Assembly (NCBI GenBank): GCA_964613215.1
Contig: CAZTHK010000001.1
Coordinates: 62,001 to 126,000, forward strand
Direction of reading: 5' to 3'
DNA length: 64,000 bases
Origin: CAZTHK01 sp964613215
Lineage (GTDB): Bacteria; Krumholzibacteriota; Krumholzibacteriia; Krumholzibacteriales; CAZTHK01
The position numbers and the translations under genes were made by a program. The first letter of the stretch is position 1; each line of letters starts with the position of its first letter. The notes under the pieces were generated by a model. It saw only the letters and a list, made by a program, of their open reading frames with translations. It made no database searches and had not been told where the DNA came from. Of this stretch, positions 42,701 through 51,431 are shown one piece after another.

Positions 42701-45700
42701 ATCTGCTTTTCTCCCGGGTGTTGTCGTCATCGCAGTCAGTACCGGATTCACTCTCTCTGCTGACAAAGATTTCTTCACGAACTGCTGATTCCACCTCCTC
42801 GGGGCGGAACTCCCTCCCCCGGAACCAGCTGTAGAGAACCAGCTTGATCCGGTTGAACACCACCAGCATGGAGGGAAGCATTACCAGAGTCAGAATGGTA
42901 CCGAAGACCAGTCCGTAGGCAACCGATATGGCCATGGGGGATAGGAACTGAGCCTGATGGCTCTGCTCGAAAACCAGGGGAGCGAGTCCTGCCACGGTGG
43001 TGAGTGAAGTCAGCAGGACCGGCCGGAATCTGGATATACTGGCTTCTCTAAGAGCTTTCTTGAACTCCTTGCCCTCCTTGAGCAGGCGGTTGACCGTGTT
43101 GACCAGAACCAGGGAATCATTTACCACTATTCCCATCAGTGCGATACCACCGAACAGGGAGAGCATGCTCACTATGTATCCCTGGATGAAGTGCCCCCAC
43201 AGCACTCCCACCAGGCTGAAGGGAATCAGCAGAAATATTATCACCGCCTGACCGAAGGAGCGGAAGGTTACCGCTATGATAAGAAACATCATGATCAGGA
43301 TTGCCGGAACCACCCTGCCTATGGCATCCATGGTCTTCTGGTTCTCGTAGCGCTCGCCTTCGTAGGAGTACCGCACCTCGGGAAACCGGCCCGTTATATC
43401 CGGCATAATGGTCCTCTCGATTTCGTTCAGTATGTCCGGTACGGAGGCCTTGGTGCTGGTTACGTCCGCCTCCACATTTATCACCCTCTGGCCGTCGATA
43501 TGGTTAATCGACATAACCCCCCGCCGGATGGAGAGGTTGGCAAGTTCAGACAGAGGGTAAGAGCCCCCTCCTGGGGTTCTGATCCTCATACCCTCCAGGT
43601 CTGAGATGGAGGAGCGGTCCGGCAGTGCATAGCGGACCCATATCTTGACCTCGTCTATACCCCTCAGGATCCTCTGAGCCTGCCCTCCGAAGAAGCCCCG
43701 GCGAACCTGGCTGATCAACTCAGCGGTGGTGAATCCCAGAGCGAATGCTTTATCCTTGAGCTTCAGGGAGACCTCCCTCAGCCCCGGAGGATCGTCATCC
43801 ATTACATCCTTGAGCTGGTTCATCTCCCGCAGCCTCTCCTTGAGCATGGTGGTGGCGCCCCGGAGCTGCTCGAAATTGTTACTCTTGAGCGCTACCGTGA
43901 CCGGCTTGCCCCACCGGTGGCTTCCGGCGAAGCTGAGCTGGTCCGCTCCAGGGATGGGGCCCACCGCCTTTCTGAACTCCACCGAGGAGCGCATGTTGGT
44001 CCATTCCCTCTGTTCGCTGCTTACCAGGATAGCGGCCACCCAGGAATTGTTGGTGCCCGGACCCACCCTGCGGTAGACGGATTTCACCAGATTGCGGCCG
44101 TTGTGTTCACGGCGGTACTTCCGGTCCACTGTCAGCACTCTGTCTTCTATATATGAACTCAGGCTGTCGGTTACGGTGACCGGTGTGCCCGCCGGCATGG
44201 ACAGATTGATGGAAACAGCCCGCCCCTCTATATAGGGGAAGAAGGTGGTCTTTATCACTCCTCCCCTCAGAGCGCCTATGGTGATTATGAATATGGCCAC
44301 GGTAACCGCGATGGAGACGGAGGGGTTTCGTATGGAGAAGTTGAGGATGGGGCCGTAGAACTTTTCCCTCAGCCACATCAGGGCACTTTCAGATTTCCGC
44401 TCCACCACACTCTTCTTCCGGCTGCACAGCGCCCGGGAATGGGCGATGTGGGAGGGAAGCACAAAGATAGCCTCAACCAGTGATACCAGCAGTGTTACTA
44501 TAACCACGAAGGCGATATCGTTGGTGCGGTCTCCCAGGCCTCCCTCCAGGAAGAAGAAGGTCAGGAATATGGTTACCGTGGTCAAAATGGAGGCTACCAC
44601 CGAGGGAAGTACCTCCAGCGAACCGTTGATAGCGGCAGGTATCGGTTTTTCTCCCCTTTCGTGGTGCTGATAGATATTCTCGGCTATCACTATCCCGTCA
44701 TCCACCAGAATTCCCAGGATGAGTATCATTCCCATCAGAGACATCACATTTATGGTCAGTCCGAAGAAGGGTGCCAGCATGAACATCCCGGCGAAGGATA
44801 TGGGGATGGCGATGGCCACCCAGAATGAGATATTGGGGTTGAGTGAAAGGGACAGGAAGATTAGAACCAGTATAAGTCCCAGGGCTCCGTTGGTGACCAG
44901 CAGGCTGATCCTTTCATTGATGACTTCGGAGCCGTCCCGGAGCACATCCGCCTTTACACTGGCATTTTCAGCATTGAACTTGCTGGCGTACTCCTTGACA
45001 TTTTCAGCAATCAAAAAGAGATCCTCCTGGTTGGTATTATCCACCGATACCCGCACCGCCCTCCTGCCGTTGTAGTAGACCCGGTCGGGGTTTTCGGCCC
45101 ACTTGTCCCTGAGGACGGCCACATCCCCCAGACGCACGATGGCCCCCTCCGGGCTGGAGCGCAGCACATGATTGGCCAGCTCTTCGGCGTGGTATCCCTT
45201 CGCATCCGCCCGGATCAGCAGTTCCTCCTCCTCCCCCTTTATCTTCCCTCCGGTGGATTTGATGTTGGACTGTCTTACCGCATTCACCACCTCGGCGAAG
45301 GTGAGGCCGTAAGCCCGCATCTCCTTCTCTCGTAGAGCAATCTCGATCTCTTCATCCGGAAAACCGGAGAGGGAAACCTTGGATATACCGTCGATTGCCA
45401 GCAGGTCCCTCTCCGCCTGCCGGGCATGCCACTTAAGCGTTTTGAGATCGACGTCCCCGGAAATCATAAAATCGATGGCGAAGGTTCTGGGTTCCCGCCG
45501 GTAGGTGGTAATCCTCTCCATCCCGGTGGGAAATGAGCTGATCTGGTTGACCGCATCCTTTACATCCTGAAGGACGATGTTGGCATCATAATCGGTGAGG
45601 GTGCGTATTCTAATACTGCAATAATTCTCGCTGGAGACCGAAGTTACCCGCTCGATTCCCGATATTCCCTTCAGGTTGTCCTCTATCTTGGTTACAATAC

Positions 45701-45887
45701 CCTCCTCGATTTCCTCGGGAGAGGCACCCGGGTAAGAGGCCTGGATTATTATGGTCCTGCTGGGCATGGGAGGAAAGAATGTAGTGTTCAGACTTTGAAA
45801 ACCAACGTATCCGAACAGCAGCAGCGCTACTATGATCACATTTCCCAGCATGGGATACTTTATGAATGGGCGGATGAAATTTCTCAC
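42693..45887 (-). CDS. RND-family (HAE1/AcrB-type) efflux pump
   Basis: Inner-membrane proton-driven transporter of 1064 residues with the two-fold RND plan: helix 1 (MLGNVIIVALLLFGYVGF), porter domain (PGASPEEIEEGIVTKIEDNL), central helices with the proton-relay pair in GILVDDGIVIAENI, a second porter domain and C-terminal helices (LFGGIALMGIVVNDSLVLVN). The SLNTTFFP and GIVVNDSL motifs favour the multidrug/metabolite HAE1 branch over metal pumps. GTG start. It lies between adaptor and TolC genes, so it completes a tripartite pump; substrate unknown. Confidence 0.95.
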   Translation of the reverse strand: MRNFIRPFIKYPMLGNVIIVALLLFGYVGFQSLNTTFFPPMPSRTIIIQASYPGASPEEIEEGIVTKIEDNLKGISGIERVTSVSSENYCSIRIRTLTDYDANIVLQDVKDAVNQISSFPTGMERITTYRREPRTFAIDFMISGDVDLKTLKWHARQAERDLLAIDGISKVSLSGFPDEEIEIALREKEMRAYGLTFAEVVNAVRQSNIKSTGGKIKGEEEELLIRADAKGYHAEELANHVLRSSPEGAIVRLGDVAVLRDKWAENPDRVYYNGRRAVRVSVDNTNQEDLFLIAENVKEYASKFNAENASVKADVLRDGSEVINERISLLVTNGALGLILVLIFLSLSLNPNISFWVAIAIPISFAGMFMLAPFFGLTINVMSLMGMILILGILVDDGIVIAENIYQHHERGEKPIPAAINGSLEVLPSVVASILTTVTIFLTFFFLEGGLGDRTNDIAFVVIVTLLVSLVEAIFVLPSHIAHSRALCSRKKSVVERKSESALMWLREKFYGPILNFSIRNPSVSIAVTVAIFIITIGALRGGVIKTTFFPYIEGRAVSINLSMPAGTPVTVTDSLSSYIEDRVLTVDRKYRREHNGRNLVKSVYRRVGPGTNNSWVAAILVSSEQREWTNMRSSVEFRKAVGPIPGADQLSFAGSHRWGKPVTVALKSNNFEQLRGATTMLKERLREMNQLKDVMDDDPPGLREVSLKLKDKAFALGFTTAELISQVRRGFFGGQAQRILRGIDEVKIWVRYALPDRSSISDLEGMRIRTPGGGSYPLSELANLSIRRGVMSINHIDGQRVINVEADVTSTKASVPDILNEIERTIMPDITGRFPEVRYSYEGERYENQKTMDAIGRVVPAILIMMFLIIAVTFRSFGQAVIIFLLIPFSLVGVLWGHFIQGYIVSMLSLFGGIALMGIVVNDSLVLVNTVNRLLKEGKEFKKALREASISRFRPVLLTSLTTVAGLAPLVFEQSHQAQFLSPMAISVAYGLVFGTILTLVMLPSMLVVFNRIKLVLYSWFRGREFRPEEVESAVREEIFVSRESESGTDCDDDNTREKSRYD

Positions 45888-45907
45888 GGTCGCTCGCTTC
45901 CTCTGAA

Positions 45908-47083
45908 TTAGTCGGCGCTCTGGTGTGAAGGTCCCCGGCCGGTGGCGACTCCCTGCTGTCCACCTGTAGTCTCCGGCCTGGCAATATTTATCTTCAATCC
46001 CTCTGTGGCGTTTTCCGGCGGATTGGTTACCACCACCACTCCGTCCTCGAGCCCCTGAACGATAACGTGGTCGTTCTCAACGGCGGCTATGGTAATATCC
46101 CTGGTTGCCAGGGTGGAGTCGCTGGCTATCCATACCCTTCCCCTCCCCGAAATGGACTCACGTGGAATCCTTGCCGACCGGGGAATGGTGTTGCTCTCTA
46201 TGCCGGCCTCCATATACATCCCCTCCCTCAGCCTCCGGTCGGTGGTGGTTATATAAACTGCGGTCATCTGGGTCCGGGGATCGATAATTTCATTGATCCG
46301 GCTTATCCTGCCATTGAATGTACCCGGTATATCAGTGGAGGTAAGGGTCACCTCCCTGTCCACCGCCAGCAGATCAATCTGTTCAGCTTTGGCGAATGCC
46401 TCCATCTCGTATTTTTCGGTGCTGGTGAACACTCCCAGCTTCTGGCCCTGTCTCACCAGGGTTCCCGGGTTGATACTTCCCTCCGTTACCACTCCGTCAT
46501 AGGGAGCCGGGATGGTATATTTTGAAAGGGTAACCTCCATGCTCTTGATGCTATAATATTCGTTGTAGATATTTCTGGATGCAATGTAGTAACGCTCTTT
46601 GTCACTGCCTGTTTCGGGAAGGGGCGCCAGAGGCTTATTCAGATCGAAATTGCGGAGGTAGCTTCTCCACCGTTCCGCGTTTCCGGGGAAGTCCAGGGAG
46701 AGATCCGGCAGCAGCAGGGTAAGCTGATTCAGCAGGCCGCTCTTGCGGGCCAGCAGGTTGTTGCGGTACACCCGGTCGTCGATCTTTATCAGCGTTTCCC
46801 CCTTCCGGAATCTGCTTCCCGGACGGAAGCGCCTGGAGGCGGGCAGAAGCACACCGGAAACCTCCGAATATACCTCCACATTATCGAATGCCTGTAACTG
46901 GCCGGTAAGGTTTAACCTGGTGCTGAGGTCCTGGTTGTTTATCCGTATGGTATTAACAGTGTTCTCCCTGGCCGGTCTCTGGATTCTTCTGACCGGTTTC
47001 TTCTGATCGCTGAGTATCCTGGCTGTAATTAATCCCGCTGCTACTATTATTGCAGTGACCAGGATAACAGTTCGTCTGTTCAT
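45908..47083 (-). CDS. RND periplasmic adaptor (membrane fusion) protein
   Basis: 391 residues from ATG 47083, chosen because GGAGGGGGAG lies 8 bases upstream; an upstream in-frame extension lacks a signal. N-terminal membrane anchor (ILVTAIIVAAGLITARIL), lipoyl-like half (NVEVYSEVSGVLL, FRKGETLIKIDD), helical hairpin, second lipoyl half (YTIPAPYDGVVTEGSINPG) and beta-barrel (REVTLTSTDIPGTFNGRISR). It bridges pump and TolC. First gene of the operon adaptor-pump-TolC-regulator-kinase. Confidence 0.94.
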   Translation of the reverse strand: MNRRTVILVTAIIVAAGLITARILSDQKKPVRRIQRPARENTVNTIRINNQDLSTRLNLTGQLQAFDNVEVYSEVSGVLLPASRRFRPGSRFRKGETLIKIDDRVYRNNLLARKSGLLNQLTLLLPDLSLDFPGNAERWRSYLRNFDLNKPLAPLPETGSDKERYYIASRNIYNEYYSIKSMEVTLSKYTIPAPYDGVVTEGSINPGTLVRQGQKLGVFTSTEKYEMEAFAKAEQIDLLAVDREVTLTSTDIPGTFNGRISRINEIIDPRTQMTAVYITTTDRRLREGMYMEAGIESNTIPRSARIPRESISGRGRVWIASDSTLATRDITIAAVENDHVIVQGLEDGVVVVTNPPENATEGLKINIARPETTGGQQGVATGRGPSHQSAD

Positions 47084-47146
47084 ATTATTTTCTCCCCCTC
47101 CAGGGCATTGATGATTCCGAATCATATTTTTATTGATTGAAATATA

Positions 47147-47194
47147 ATTATACCGGAGGTTCAATGAAAACCCATAATTGTAACAAAGTGTAAC
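47147..47194 (-). promoter_or_regulatory. Efflux operon promoter with CpxR-like GTAAC direct repeat
   Basis: On the minus strand a TATAAT -10 box (47152 to 47147) has no good -35; upstream of the -35 position lies GTAAC-N5-GTAAC (47180-47194), the spacing of CpxR/OmpR-type sites. A 7-bp inverted repeat ATGATTC/GAATCAT (47111-47125) lies in the leader. The rest of the 491-base gap to 47574 is G-rich. Confidence 0.5.
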
Positions 47195-47431
47195 ATCACC
47201 GTTAGAGGCCGGCCGGCATTCCGGATATATAATTGTATTTTCTGAATCAGCCGGGATAAAATATCAGGTCACCCTCCAGCCTCACTGGATATCGGGACAG
47301 GTAATATTATGGGACCTGCATTTGAGGTGGTGGATAACGAAATGAACGGGCCGGGGGATAAATTGAGGGAGGGCCTCCGGGTGGAGGACTGCTGTGAGCC
47401 GGGGGGAGGATTGGCGGAGGTGTGAGGGGAG

Positions 47432-47456
47432 GTCCTCCGCCCGGCGGGCGGAGGAC
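47432..47456. other. Perfect GC-rich hairpin in a G-rich tract
   Basis: 11-bp stem GTCCTCCGCCC/GGGCGGAGGAC, 3-base loop, inside a purine-rich stretch (47340-47456) with several G runs. No T-run. It lies 119 bases beyond the SPOR gene stop. Confidence 0.45.
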
Positions 47457-47580
47457 AAATGGTAAAATTATAGGAGACGGATTCCTGGAAAGGCGGATAA
47501 GGATCAAGCTTGCTGCCCCTCCGGCAGATGACGGCAGAGGGGGGGAATGTGGAGCAGGAGATTCTGGAGTTTTTTCAGTG
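47455..47580 (+). pseudogene. Possible remnant of a YggU/DUF167 gene
   Basis: Plus-strand reading gives NGKIIGDGFLERRIRIKLAA then PPADDGR, resembling the DUF167 core (strand, then KVRLxAPPxDGxAN). After a one-base shift in a G7 run (47539-47545) it continues NVEQEILEFFS, as expected for DUF167. It has no start and ends against the SPOR gene. Only a short, decayed fragment, so tentative. Confidence 0.35.
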
Positions 47581-48474
47581 TTCCAGTATCCAGGCGTTCT
47601 CCTTTATCTCTCTCTGTACCTTCTCCAGCGCCCGGGAGGCTTCCTGCATGGTTTTGAATGAACCGCAGGTTACAGCGTTAAGGGTACCTCCCTTGATGGG
47701 AATTAGCCTGGAATCGAATCCCTCCTGTTCCATCTTCCGGCTGTATCTTACCGCATTGTCTTTATTCTGGAATGCTCCCACTATAATATGGAATCTTCCG
47801 GTTGCCTCCCCGGCGGTTTTTTCAGGGGGAGGGGGAGTTGTTTTCTTCTTTTCAGCTTCGGGCTTATCCCGCTTTTCCTCAGCTGCAGAGCCGGTTACCC
47901 GCTCCTTTGCGACTTCCTTCACCTTCTCCTCGGGTTCAATGCCGGCCACCGGCTTTTCCTCTATCCTGCCTTCCAGATAGTCTTCTATCCTGGTGATCTT
48001 TTCCCTGGGATATTGCTTATCCGGTTTGATCTTGGATGCTTTTATGAAGTAGCGCAGAACCTCCTGATATTTTTCCCTGAGTTTTTCACCTTCAAGGTTT
48101 TCCAGTGAAGCGAGAAGGCTCTCCGCCTCCTGGATAGCATTCTGATACATCTTATCCCTGTCCTTCTCCTGCATCAGGCTATCTATCTCCAGCAGCCTTT
48201 CCCGGGGATACTTGATGGATGGTTTTATCTCGGAGGCTTCCCGGTAGTGTTCTCTGGCCTGCTGGTACTTGCCGGTGTTAAAGGCGACATCCGCCTCCTT
48301 GATCAGCTGGTTGTATCTGGCATCCTCATTTTTGAACAGATTGCCTCCAAAGATGATAACCACTATAAGTAATACGGCTATGGGTACAATCCAGTATAGC
48401 ATCTTCCTGGTGTTACCCGAGGGCATCTGCTCCTCTTCAAATTCATTCCCATTTTCCCGGGGATCATCTGTCAT
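47575..48474 (-). CDS. Membrane protein with TPR-like region and SPOR domain
   Basis: 299 residues from ATG 48474 (AAAGGAGGCAGAA upstream). A cytoplasmic acidic N-terminus, one membrane helix (MLYWIVPIAVLLIVVIIFG), helical repeats (ARYNQLIKEADVAFNTGKYQQ, REHYREASEIKP, YFIKASKIKPDKQYP) and a Pro/Glu/Lys linker lead to a C-terminal SPOR domain (FHIIVGAFQNKDNAVRYSRK, then GGTLNAVTCGSFKTMQEA). SPOR domains bind peptidoglycan stripped of stem peptides at division sites, so a cell-wall or division role is likely. Confidence 0.85.
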   Translation of the reverse strand: MTDDPRENGNEFEEEQMPSGNTRKMLYWIVPIAVLLIVVIIFGGNLFKNEDARYNQLIKEADVAFNTGKYQQAREHYREASEIKPSIKYPRERLLEIDSLMQEKDRDKMYQNAIQEAESLLASLENLEGEKLREKYQEVLRYFIKASKIKPDKQYPREKITRIEDYLEGRIEEKPVAGIEPEEKVKEVAKERVTGSAAEEKRDKPEAEKKKTTPPPPEKTAGEATGRFHIIVGAFQNKDNAVRYSRKMEQEGFDSRLIPIKGGTLNAVTCGSFKTMQEASRALEKVQREIKENAWILEH

Positions 48475-48779
48475 TTCTGCCTCCTTTATTATAACCTGTG
48501 TTCCCTGCTCTTCCGGTATTTTTATTTCATAGTAACACCATAATAATTGCAAGAAAAAAATCAGATGGGAATAAATTCCAGGGGGAAAGAGTCCTGTCTG
48601 TTAACGGCTCTCTGCTTACCCGGATTAATCCCAGCAGCCCCTCCGGCAGGCCGGCAGCCGGTTTCTGCCCTCCGGAAGCGGCAGGGAAAGTTTTTGCCAT
48701 TACGTTTATATTCTGCTTTAATTTCCCAGTGGGTAGTGAGAGGATAATGCTTAATAATGGAAGCCTGTAAGGGGTGATA

Positions 48780-49613
48780 ATGAAAGAAGAACCTGAAGGT
48801 ACGGATCTTTCCGTTGCTATTATCTCCTTCAACGAAGAGGAGAATATAGGAGCTGTTCTGGAAGCAGTGTCTGATATTGCGGATGAGATTGTGATCGTGG
48901 ATTCCGGTTCCAACGACCGCACCAGGGAGATTGCCGGGAAATACGGTGCCCGGGTGTTCGTAGAGGAGTGGAAGGGATACCGGGAGCAGAAGAATTCGGC
49001 TCTGGAGAAGTGCAAATCAACCTGGATACTCTCCCTCGACTGTGACGAGATAGTTTCCGGAGAGTTGAAGGAGAGTATAGTTGAGGCAGTGAGGGAGGGA
49101 GGAATTGAGGGTGGAATAGTAAACCGGCGGACCATTTACGCCGGGAAGCTGCTCAAATATTCCTGGCAGCCGGACAGGAAGTTGAGACTGGTAAGGAGAG
49201 ATGCCTCACCCTGCTGGGAGGGCGGCAGGGTGCACGAATCGCTTCATGTGGATGGCAGGACAGGAAGGTTAAAGGGTCCCCTGTATCATTATCCCTACCG
49301 GGATATAGAGGATCATTTGAGAACCACCATTGATTACGCCCGTCTTGCTGCCTCTACCTATCTGGAGTCGGGGGGTAGATTCCACCTGTTCAAGCTGCTG
49401 GTGAACCCGCTGTATAAGATGTTCCAGAGGTATATATTGCAGAGGGGTTTCATGGACGGGGCGAGGGGGCTGATTATCGCTTTCAGTGCATTTGTTTACA
49501 CTTATGCAAAGTATGTATATGTATGGGAGCTCGAAAAGGGCCGGGATAAGGGGGATGCCCCGGGTAATTCTCCCCGGAGGATAAAGAGAAGTCCTCCCGG
49601 GGCAGGCAGTTGA
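48780..49613 (+). CDS. Glycosyltransferase family 2 (WaaE/KdtX-like)
   Basis: 277 residues: GT-A fold with VAIISFNEEENIGAVLEAV, VIVDSGSNDRT, and the metal-binding region LSLDCDEIVSG, then WQPDRKLRLVRRD and HESLHVDGRTGRLKGPLYHY, as in LPS-core beta-1,4-glucosyltransferases of the WaaE type. The membrane-associated C-terminus follows. ATG 48780 is preceded by AAGGGGTGATA; GTG 48774 is an alternative. It is followed by a GT4 gene, so both probably build surface glycan. The 305-base gap 48475-48779 shows no further feature. Confidence 0.88.
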   Translation: MKEEPEGTDLSVAIISFNEEENIGAVLEAVSDIADEIVIVDSGSNDRTREIAGKYGARVFVEEWKGYREQKNSALEKCKSTWILSLDCDEIVSGELKESIVEAVREGGIEGGIVNRRTIYAGKLLKYSWQPDRKLRLVRRDASPCWEGGRVHESLHVDGRTGRLKGPLYHYPYRDIEDHLRTTIDYARLAASTYLESGGRFHLFKLLVNPLYKMFQRYILQRGFMDGARGLIIAFSAFVYTYAKYVYVWELEKGRDKGDAPGNSPRRIKRSPPGAGS

Positions 49614-49828
49614 ATGTTTCCTCTGAAGATGACTGTCTGAAGAAGATAATTGAAGAGCAGGATTTAGTAACCAGCACAGTAGCAGGGGGACTGTTTTATA
49701 GCCATGAGTTTCAGATAGCCCTTTTGATCAGGATTGTTTTATCGATATCAGGCTCAGTCTCGGTAACGGGATAGTTCAGCTGCCAAAATGTTTGTGGTTT
49801 AACATAAAGGTTTGATCTTGTCACAGTT

Positions 49829-50923
49829 ATGAAAGTTTGTTTCTTTAACAGCAATATGGAATGGGGGGGAGGAGAACTATGGCATCTGGACAGTGCCAGG
49901 GGGCTTCTGGAGAGGGGGCATGATATTGTGGTTGCAGCACACCGGAGGGGGGTTCTGTACGGAAGGCTGAAAGAGTGGGGGATTCCGCGGAGGGGAGTGG
50001 TCATATCCAACTCCAGTTTCCTTAATCCGTTAAAGATTCTCACGCTGAAGGATTTTTTCGCCGGAAGTGATGTGGATGCAGTAATCCTGAATCTTCCGGC
50101 CGATCTGAAAGCCGCCGGTATAGCAGCCAGACTGGCTGGAGTGGAAAAGATAATATACCGCAGGGGGATAGCTCTGCCGGTGAGAAACACCATGTTAAAC
50201 CGTCTTCTCTACGGCAGGATTATCACCCGCCTGCTGGTCAATTCGAAGGAGACCAAACGGATGGTACTCCGAAATAACAGCAGATTGATGGATTCCGGCA
50301 GGATTGAGTTGATATATAATGGAATAGATCTTAGCCGGTTCGGCACTTCTGAGGTGGATCCACTGTACCGTGGGAAGAATGATGAAATTGTGCTGGGGTC
50401 GGCCGGGAGATTGACCGAGCAGAAGAATCACAGGTTTCTTCTCAGGCTGGCCGCCCGGTTGAGGGACAGGGGAATGAAGTTCCGGTTGCTGATCGCCGGC
50501 CAGGGTGAACTGGAGGATGAACTGAAGAAATATGCGGCCCGCCTTAATATAATAGAAAATATAGTATTTCAGGGATTCATTGAGGATATGCGGAGGTTTA
50601 TGAAGTCGATAGATATATTCCTCTTCCCCTCACTCTGGGAGGGTTTCGGGTATGCCCTCGCAGAGGCCATGGCCGCCGGGAAACCCATAGTTGCGTTCAA
50701 TACCAGCAGCAATCCCGAACTGGTGGAGAATGGTGTCAATGGCTACCTGGTGGATGTTGGTGCTGTGGAGGCTTTTGCGGATAAAACCGAAATACTGGCT
50801 TCAGACGGTGATCTCAGGGAAGAGATGGGAATGAAAGGCCTGGAAAGAGTCAGAAGGGACTTCACCCGGAATGGCATGATCGACAGGCTGGAAGCAATCC
50901 TTCATGATCAGGGGGATACCTGA
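49829..50923 (+). CDS. Glycosyltransferase family 4
   Basis: 364 residues with a GT-B fold: N-terminal MKVCFFNSNMEWGGGELWHL (GGxE acceptor side), central IELIYNGIDLSRF, donor-site AGRLTEQKNH and the EX7E motif in PSLWEGFGYALAEAMAAGKP with SSNPELVENGVNGYLV. Retaining transfer from a nucleotide sugar, usually in LPS or polysaccharide synthesis. It lies 215 bases after the GT2 gene; the start ATG has a weak ribosome binding site. Confidence 0.9.
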   Translation: MKVCFFNSNMEWGGGELWHLDSARGLLERGHDIVVAAHRRGVLYGRLKEWGIPRRGVVISNSSFLNPLKILTLKDFFAGSDVDAVILNLPADLKAAGIAARLAGVEKIIYRRGIALPVRNTMLNRLLYGRIITRLLVNSKETKRMVLRNNSRLMDSGRIELIYNGIDLSRFGTSEVDPLYRGKNDEIVLGSAGRLTEQKNHRFLLRLAARLRDRGMKFRLLIAGQGELEDELKKYAARLNIIENIVFQGFIEDMRRFMKSIDIFLFPSLWEGFGYALAEAMAAGKPIVAFNTSSNPELVENGVNGYLVDVGAVEAFADKTEILASDGDLREEMGMKGLERVRRDFTRNGMIDRLEAILHDQGDT

Positions 50924-50969
50924 TATTATCTGTCTACTGATGCTGACTTTAATGTAAATCAGGTTATCC

Positions 50970-50998
50970 TTGACAATTATGTTATAGTGTAATATAAG
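50970..50998 (+). promoter_or_regulatory. Strong sigma-70 promoter of arsR, probably leaderless
   Basis: TTGACA (50970-50975), 17-base spacer, TATAAG (50993-50998). Transcription should start near 51004-51007, at the ATG itself. An imperfect palindrome, ATTATGTTATAGTGTAAT, covers the spacer and may be an autoregulatory operator. Confidence 0.65.
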
Positions 50999-51006
50999 TG
51001 TCTGTC

Positions 51007-51360
51007 ATGCGAGTTAAGAATAATAAAATTTTCGAGTTACACGCAGCATTCTGCAAGACCCTGGCCAATCCCAAGAGGCTGATTATCATTACAGCCCTGG
51101 AAAAGAAGGAGATGACCGTGGGAGAGCTGGCCAAACTGCTGGAAACCTCGCTATCCACCACCAGCCAGCATCTGAAGATACTCCGGGACAGGGATATTGT
51201 GGATGTAAAGAAGGATGGCAAGAAATCTTACTATTTTCTCAATGACAAGGAGTTAGTCTACGCCACTAACAGGATAAGAGAGATCATCCTTAAGCTTTAC
51301 CGGAAGAAAGGGGAGGTTATCGATTACGATTTTACATCCAGGGAACACATTGTAGATTAA
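51007..51360 (+). CDS. ArsR-family winged-helix repressor
   Basis: 117-residue regulator: FCKTLANPKRLIIITALEKK, MTVGELAKLLETSLSTTSQH with the recognition helix, LKILRDRDIVDVKKDGKKSYY wing. First gene of the sulfur-carrier/Hdr-like cluster. ArsR proteins of the BigR/SqrR type sense persulfide with two cysteines; here only one (about Cys16) is present, so the signal is unclear. There is no ribosome binding site, and the promoter at 50970-50998 would place the transcript start at or next to the ATG; GTG at 50998 is less likely. It probably controls the promoter at 51374. Confidence 0.9.
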   Translation: MRVKNNKIFELHAAFCKTLANPKRLIIITALEKKEMTVGELAKLLETSLSTTSQHLKILRDRDIVDVKKDGKKSYYFLNDKELVYATNRIREIILKLYRKKGEVIDYDFTSREHIVD

Positions 51361-51373
51361 TTTTTTTTGCTGT

Positions 51374-51418
51374 TATAATTTAGCAATTTATAAATTTATG
51401 AATTGTTTAATTAAACAA
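51374..51418 (+). promoter_or_regulatory. Promoter and tandem palindromic operators before dsrE
   Basis: TATAAT at 51374-51379 (weak -35 TTGTAG, 18 bases upstream), then a 12-bp perfect palindrome AATTTATAAATT (51385-51396) and a 16-bp perfect palindrome TTGTTTAATTAAACAA (51403-51418), ending just before AAGAAGGAG. Position over the transcript start is right for repression by the upstream ArsR protein. Confidence 0.6.
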
Positions 51419-51431
51419 GAAGGAGAATTGT

